A DNA stretch of 40,452 bases from Bacillota bacterium (GTDB lineage Bacteria; Bacillota; Sulfobacillia; Sulfobacillales; Sulfobacillaceae): assembly GCA_021795465.1 (NCBI GenBank), contig JAJYPK010000012.1:1-40452 (forward strand). The letters run 5' to 3'. A program made the position numbers and the translations under genes. A model generated the notes under the pieces. The model saw only the letters and a program-made list of their open reading frames with translations, did not search any database and was not told where the DNA came from. Positions within the stretch are counted from its first letter, which is position 1; each line of letters begins with the position of its first letter. This document shows positions 36,086-40,452 of this stretch, one piece after another.

Positions 36086-36926
36086 GTTTTTAGAGACGGC
36101 GACGAGCTCGATCCGTTCCAATCAACGGGCTGCAGCCGTACGTCGCGAACTAGCCGGACATCTTGACATGAAAACCACCGATCTGATGCAAGAAGGGATG
36201 GAGGCCAGCCAGGCACAAAACGAAGCGATGGAGAGCCTTGGGGATCCTCGAGACATTGCTGACGCCTATCAGTCTCCTGTGATGCACCGCCGACTTGGAT
36301 GGAAAGCCATAGCGGGGATCCCTCTCTTGTTTGCCGTAGGGATGACCCTAGAAAACCCCGTCTATGCCTTACTTTGGTTAACTGTGGCCGCTGTTATCGC
36401 TATTATGGCAGAGTCGGGCCTATCTTTAAGGGCTCGCCTGTCAGGGGTTATAACGGGAGTGATTAGCGCCAGAATCTTGCTATACGGCGGTGCGGTGGCC
36501 GGAATCGCTGCGGCCTTGGGAACGCTGGGACCGGGTGGGCCCATCACAAGCGCGATGGAGGCCATGGTTGAATTTGTGGTTCCCGTTTTGATCGTGCTTT
36601 ACGTTTGCTGGCAGGGTACTAGTGCTGGCACTACCCGCACTCCGTACGCCATGGTCAGCATTGTGAGCGCTGCGTTTTTGGTAGTCGGTACGTTCGTGTT
36701 TAGTATCGGGCACTGGAACGTCGCGACTTGGGAGTGGGTCGGAGCGTTGCAACCGGTGGCAACGGCAGGGGTCATCGGGCTACCCCTTCTCCTGTTGGCT
36801 ACGGCGTTTGGTTGGGATGCCGCAGTGTGGCTTCGTTGGAATGATCTGCGAAGCCTTCGCCGTGCCCGGAGCCAATCCCGGCGCAATCGGCAAGCAGATC
36901 GCCTCGGGGTGGGGTCCTCACAGTAA
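36072..36926 (+). CDS. HAAS-domain membrane protein (PadR partner)
   Basis: A 284-residue protein. Residues 1-66 form the HAAS (permease-prefix) domain: AVRRELAGHLDMKTTDLMQEGMEASQAQNEAMESLGDPRDIADAY. Six or seven membrane helices follow, then a basic tail. Such proteins are often found next to PadR regulators, but their activity is unknown. GTG at 36072 overlaps the PadR stop and is preceded by AAGGGGG. The overlap implies translational coupling. Its end is close to the start of a degenerate IS-rich region. Confidence 0.85.
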   Translation: MTQFEFLETATSSIRSNQRAAAVRRELAGHLDMKTTDLMQEGMEASQAQNEAMESLGDPRDIADAYQSPVMHRRLGWKAIAGIPLLFAVGMTLENPVYALLWLTVAAVIAIMAESGLSLRARLSGVITGVISARILLYGGAVAGIAAALGTLGPGGPITSAMEAMVEFVVPVLIVLYVCWQGTSAGTTRTPYAMVSIVSAAFLVVGTFVFSIGHWNVATWEWVGALQPVATAGVIGLPLLLLATAFGWDAAVWLRWNDLRSLRRARSQSRRNRQADRLGVGSSQ

Positions 36927-36978
36927 ACAATTCCATTTCAGTGACCTGTCATTAATCTAAACCCTCAGTATCTTAGAC

Positions 36979-37018
36979 CTCGGATCGGATTCGGATTGGT
37001 TCGGGAATCCGATCCGAG
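36979..37018. repeat. Perfect 13-bp inverted repeat
   Basis: CTCGGATCGGATT (36979-36991) and AATCCGATCCGAG (37006-37018) pair fully around a 14-base loop; no T-run follows. It stands 50 bases after the last intact gene, at the edge of the IS-rich region. It may be a terminator for the HAAS gene, or a mobile-element end. Confidence 0.7.
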
Positions 37019-37496
37019 ATCCATGCGAGGTGATCGGACAGGCGCGTCCTTTACGCAATGCCTCTTGTTGGTGCGATCTACGCGATGACCGCGAGGGAGA
37101 GGGCGCCCGACGCGTCTTTAAAGGTTCGGCCACGTCAGTCACAGCAAGAAGCCCGCCAGTCACCAACAGCTCTAAATAAAAGCTTGCCGTCGCGGGCGGA
37201 TGCCGACGTGTTGGGGGTGCGTTGGCACAATGCGGACTTTTTGGCCTGTCATCGCCAGACGTTTTTTAACGGCAGTAAATGGAAGGCTGTAGTCCGCGTG
37301 TGCTGACACAGAGGCCGCGTTCACAAACGCGAAGTATGTGCAAAAGTATCCACCTAATCTTTACCCACAAATCCCTGGCGCCTCCCCCGCCAAAAATTGG
37401 TTCCCGTCTCTCCAATTCCAGTTCGTTCTCATCAAATAAAAAGGTAACTATTCACCACTTGCCGACCCGCGCCCTGAAGAAAAAATAATGACTGGT
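37019..37496. other. Gene-free stretch
   Basis: About 480 bases. Several frames of 60-82 codons exist on both strands, with no ribosome binding site or recognisable motif. I interpret this as degenerate DNA. Confidence 0.4.
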
Positions 37497-37698
37497 GAAC
37501 GACTCGGGAGGCGGGAATTCCCAGGCGGGAATACACGTTCTGAACGTGGACATGGATGAGTAAGTCTGGTTGACTGGCGAGATACGGACGCCACGCGTAC
37601 GCTTGTTGTAAATACTTCCACACAGGGAGGCCCCGTTTCTTGAGCGTGGAAATATCGCTACGAATGCGGTCGTAACCATCATCGTATTTGAGAGAGCC
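37497..37698 (-). mobile_element. IS66-like transposase remnant (C-terminal end)
   Basis: The minus strand reads RGSLKYDDGYDRIRSDISTL then KKRGLPVWKYLQQAYAWRPYLA. The pattern IRSxISTLKKRGxxVWxxLQQAxxxRPY is typical of the last part of IS66-type (TnpC-like) transposases. The frame is broken on both sides and no start is visible, so it is a relic. The family call is from memory and is moderate at best. Confidence 0.4.
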
Positions 37699-38006
37699 CC
37701 TTATTTTAATAGGGTGGGATTTGTTTGTCCGGCAATTTTTTGGTTTTGGGTGCGAGTCGCAGTGGTGAGTAGTTACATTAGTGGGATGTCAACTTCATGG
37801 ATACTGGGCGTAAGGGCTGTAATTGACATCTCGGGGCTTTAGTCAAACTTACGCAATATACTGTCATGTCGTCATGTCACTACCTCGTCAAATTTTGGTT
37901 GGCATGAATTGGCACCATTGTTCCGGCTTTTTGTTCCATTACTACCGATACCCCGAACACACGGCGGCGTTATTGGCTCTCGCGGAAGTCCCGTACCGAT
38001 CTTAGG

Positions 38007-38127
38007 ATGCCACTCGCCGAAGGACTGATTACCTTTGCTCGCATTAAGGAACTCGAAGAATACCCCGTCGTTGGTGCTTTCGATACCAGCCACCTCTGTG
38101 AGATCCATCGTCGCATCTTTCAAGAGC
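38007..38127 (+). pseudogene. Fic/DOC-like N-terminal fragment
   Basis: Residues from ATG 38007 read EGLITFARIKELEEYPVVGAFDTSHLCEIHRRIFQEL. This matches the helices before the active site of Fic/DOC proteins (typical text ends IHRxIFQDLYDWAG). The match stops after IFQEL, and the HPFxxGNGR catalytic motif is missing. The IS DNA that follows probably cut the gene. Fic proteins AMPylate targets and DOC forms are toxins; this piece is inactive. Confidence 0.55.
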
Positions 38128-38169
38128 TTCCGCATCACAATCCCGCATACGTATCCCGTTGTGCCATCG

Positions 38170-38994
38170 TCAAGTGTAAGGATGGCGGCCAGAAAGCGTT
38201 ACCCCGGGGGTTTTCGACCAGCGGTCGGCCCGATGGTTCCGGGTGTTGTTGGCCTGCTGGATCTGAGCGTGGATCTTCACCTCGACGGTGTCTAAGGTGT
38301 TCACAGCCGATCGGCGTAATTGTTGAACCTCCTTGAGGGGGATTCCCACAGTCTGTGCAATCTCCGCACTGCGCAGACCGTGATCGGCTAACTCCAGCAG
38401 CTTCAAGGTGTGGCGATATTTTTGTGCTTTCTTGGGAGTGAGTCGAGCGAGGCAGATCCGTTCTTCGACCTGATTTGGCACCGTGAATACAGGACGGCCC
38501 GGTAGCCGACCCGTTGCCGTTCCGCAGAAAGATCGTGGCCGGCAGGATGGTCATCAGGGCAGCCTGAACCGCCTGATGAGCATTTTTGATCAAGTGAAAG
38601 CGATCCGCGACCTGTATTTTTTCGCATTCCGCCGCAGCCGTGGCATAGGCGCTCGCCCGATCCCGACTGAAACACGTGGCGGCCGAAAAGGACTCGAGGA
38701 CAGGTTTGACCACGGCTTTGGTCGTGCCCCGCACGATGATCAACACCCGATGGGTTTCTTGATCCAAAACACCGTGCAACCGCTCGACGTGTCCCCCTTC
38801 CGCAGGTTGATGTCGTCGACCGCCAGCACCCGGACATCGTTTCGGGTCAGATTTGTGTCGATTTGTTGGGCCGCGGCCGCTTTGACATACCGGGCGATGG
38901 TATCATTACTGATCGTGGCCCCCTCCCGCTTGAGCGCGTCTTCTGCGGGTTTACACCCGCTCAATGTTTTGCAACCCGAGAAAATCCGGCACAA
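38170..38994 (-). pseudogene. ISL3-family transposase, two frameshifts
   Basis: Three frames line up as one protein. Frame one (38994-~38760): DALKREGATISNDTIARYVK and VRVLAVDDINLRKGDTSSG. Frame two (38779-~38490): GVLDQETHRVLIIVRGTTKAVVKPVLE, then FSRDRASAYATAAAECEKIQVADRFHLIKNAHQAVQAAL. Frame three (38481-38170): RICLARLTPKKAQKYRHTLKLLELADHGLRSAEIAQTVG and QLRRSAVNTLDTVEVKI. The DD motif (VDDINLR) and DRFHLIKN are ISL3 transposase hallmarks. The zinc-finger N-terminus is not seen. Its left end abuts the Fic fragment. Confidence 0.72.
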
Positions 38995-38999
38995 TGCCC

Positions 39000-39465
39000 C
39001 CCCAATAAAGCGATATGACGGCCCTCATCGAGCGGGTGCGTAGCCGGTGAAAACAGTCCGTTGACCGATGTATTTCGCCAGTGGCACTCCTTCTCAATCA
39101 GGAAAAGAGAATGGTGTTCAATTCAAGCGAGGGCTAATCGTGGGCGGCGAGCTCAACAAACGTAGTGTTCGATTCAGCGATAAAGTGCTGGATCTAATTA
39201 TATGGCCGACAACTGACCGACTCAAGCCAACCCTTTCGACAGCCGCATCCGTAGCCTCCTCCCGCCGTCGCATTTGGTTAACGTTAATAACCAAGATTCG
39301 GGGGCGTTCGTGCACTAGGACCGGCCGTCAACCTCATCGTTGTGACCCACCGTGATTCGTGACATTAAAGGATGAACGGGTTGTCGGCGGACTATTGCAA
39401 TCCAGGTGAGGCTATGGTCATTTCATAAGATTTCGAGTGCGCGGCGACACCCTGCCGACCGGACG
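39000..39465. other. Degenerate region past the ISL3 element
   Basis: About 465 bases without a supported gene. Frames of 65-95 codons on both strands (for example 39068-39355 plus) show no known protein and no ribosome binding site. Remains of the transposase upstream end or another mobile element are possible. Confidence 0.35.
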
Positions 39466-39999
39466 TTACTTCAGGGGGTGCCCTGGCAGTAACGCCGACC
39501 ATGCCGTCATAAGCTCATTCGAAATTCTCAGGGCTTGCGTCCGTGTTTTGGCTGGGGCGGATATCACGAGACCGTTGCTGCCATTCCAGCCAGATCCATG
39601 TCCCTCTTGCTGCCACTCGGTCACCGTAAATTCCGTAAAACTCTTGTTGGGAAACAGCTCGCCATAGTAATAAAGCTGTGGATGGCTCCATACCGACCCG
39701 GTGAGCAACCCTGGCATCCCGGACGCGAATACCACATGGAGGAATCGTCCATTGAGGCGATCGGGAATCGACGCGCCAGAAATGTCCACCGTGCCGTCAA
39801 ACGTTTCGGGCCCGAACAGGGAACGGTCGCGCGTGCCGTTGAGTCTCAGGGTAACGGTCTTGAGTCGCGTGTGCGATCCCACTTGATATTGGACGCCATG
39901 GAGAGTGATCGCGACGTGTCGAGGATATGTGCGGAAAATATACAATCCGAGTAGTACGAGTGCGCCCACAGCGACAACCAACCAACGTCTTTTCATCAT
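39466..39999 (-). CDS. Membrane-anchored orphan protein
   Basis: A 178-residue protein. MMKRRWLVVAVGALVLLGLYIF is a signal anchor; the rest is a soluble, beta-rich domain on the outside (HVAITLHGVQYQVG, KTVTLRLNGTRDRSLFGPETFDGTVDI, NGRFLHVVFASGMPG, YYYGELFPNKSFTEFTVTEWQ). ATG at 39999 was chosen over the in-frame upstream ATG at 40089 because GGGAG lies 7 bases before it. No family is recognised. It probably acts at the cell surface. It stands apart from the BNR protein gene by 185 bases on the same strand. Confidence 0.65.
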   Translation of the reverse strand: MMKRRWLVVAVGALVLLGLYIFRTYPRHVAITLHGVQYQVGSHTRLKTVTLRLNGTRDRSLFGPETFDGTVDISGASIPDRLNGRFLHVVFASGMPGLLTGSVWSHPQLYYYGELFPNKSFTEFTVTEWQQEGHGSGWNGSNGLVISAPAKTRTQALRISNELMTAWSALLPGHPLK

Positions 40000-40184
40000 C
40001 TTCGTGCTCCCATTTCTTTGGTTTTTCATTCGGAGAATTTTATCCAAGACTATTCTATGTATTCTACTCTTTTGTCGGAGAACGCCCATCCCTGAGTCGC
40101 TCTTGTTCCCAATAGCTCGTGACGTGCTCTCAGCTCATGATGCGCCGAATTCACCACACCAAATTTCTGCCCTGGTCCGATCTA

Positions 40185-40452
40185 TTATGGTAGCGGTGAC
40201 AGAGCCCCCCAGGATTTGCCGCCGTTGACAGTCCTCCATATTCTGGAGCCACTAGAGAAATACCCGGTCTTAGTGCCGACCAGCACGATTTGTTGCGGCT
40301 GGGCGGGTGTAGTCAAGGGGTTCCAACGCTTGTTCGTAGCATTGTAGGAAAAAATTCGAATTGGTCCGTTTCCATTCCCTTCCGCTAACACCCACTGAGC
40401 ATCTGACGACCAATAAGCAGCATTGAGTCTACGGCTCTGAACGAGAAAGCGA
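40185..40452 (-). CDS. BNR/Asp-box repeat protein, C-terminal end (5' part outside window)
   Basis: The frame is open from the window edge to a stop at 40185, giving at least 88 residues. SSGSRIWRTVNGGKSWGALSP contains a BNR/Asp-box turn (S-x-x-G-G-x-x-W like). Nearby strands IRIFSYNATNKRWNPLT and QQIVLVGTKTGYFSS look like blades of a beta-propeller. Such proteins are surface or secreted propellers, including sialidase-like and YCF48-like groups. Only the end is visible, so the function is open. Confidence 0.55.
   Translation of the reverse strand, partial: RFLVQSRRLNAAYWSSDAQWVLAEGNGNGPIRIFSYNATNKRWNPLTTPAQPQQIVLVGTKTGYFSSGSRIWRTVNGGKSWGALSPLP

Noticed and set aside
1-40452. CRISPR array, rRNA or tRNA genes
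   Set aside because: I saw no regularly spaced repeats and no rRNA or tRNA-like sequences while reading; a dedicated scan (tRNAscan-SE, rRNA HMMs) was not possible.

Overview
The window looks like a chromosomal segment of a Gram-positive, probably acidophilic or thermophilic Bacillota (Sulfobacillus/Alicyclobacillus type). This is inferred from strong AGGAGG-type ribosome binding sites with many GTG starts, lipoprotein signals on secreted binding proteins, an FMN riboswitch, a NiaR-type 3H regulator, a RocB-like peptidase, an OpuC-like osmolyte importer, a PadR/HAAS pair, and a quinol oxidase whose subunit II is a lipoprotein. The genus is a guess.

Layout. 1-5.2 kb: the end of an unknown gene, an SDR with an unusual C-terminal extension, an ASCH protein, an AhpD-like protein, a frameshifted tandem GNAT gene, an orphan lipoprotein and a Nudix hydrolase. 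5.3-6.4 kb: an FMN riboswitch, a helix that can hide the ribosome binding site, and an EamA/DMT transporter, which together suggest a riboflavin importer. 6.4-7.9 kb: a decaying region with a ruined P-loop kinase gene, anonymous DNA and possible IS ends. 7.9-13.0 kb: a DUF3977-like small protein, a PIG-V-like mannosyltransferase, a GAF-GGDEF cyclase, MsrB, a small orphan, a dCMP-deaminase-like protein and a FlaR-like P-loop protein.

13.4-17.4 kb: a complete four-gene haem-copper quinol oxidase operon closed by a strong terminator. 17.5-19.6 kb: a NiaR-like regulator next to an NCS1 permease. A palindrome overlaps the permease's likely -10 box, and two hairpins follow the gene. 19.8-22.5 kb: an MFS protein, a small membrane protein and a sugar-nucleotide-epimerase-like SDR. 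22.6-30.3 kb: peptide and amino-acid use, with a DmpA-type aminopeptidase, two APC permeases (one missing a membrane segment), a RocB-like M20 peptidase, an acyltransferase-3 protein and a YjbQ protein. 30.6-35.6 kb: an ABC importer of the OpuC/ProVWX type with a single permease gene, then a stand-alone SBP_bac_5 oligopeptide-binding lipoprotein. 35.8-36.9 kb: a PadR regulator overlapping a HAAS membrane protein.

From 36.95 kb the DNA becomes an IS graveyard: a 13-bp perfect inverted repeat, an IS66-like remnant, a Fic/DOC fragment and a frameshifted ISL3-type transposase. It then returns to coding sequence with a membrane-anchored orphan and the end of a BNR/Asp-box protein. I saw no rRNA, tRNA or CRISPR. 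The most promising regulatory hypotheses are FMN riboswitch-EamA, NiaR-NCS1 and the unassigned structured RNA between the NCS1 and MFS genes.
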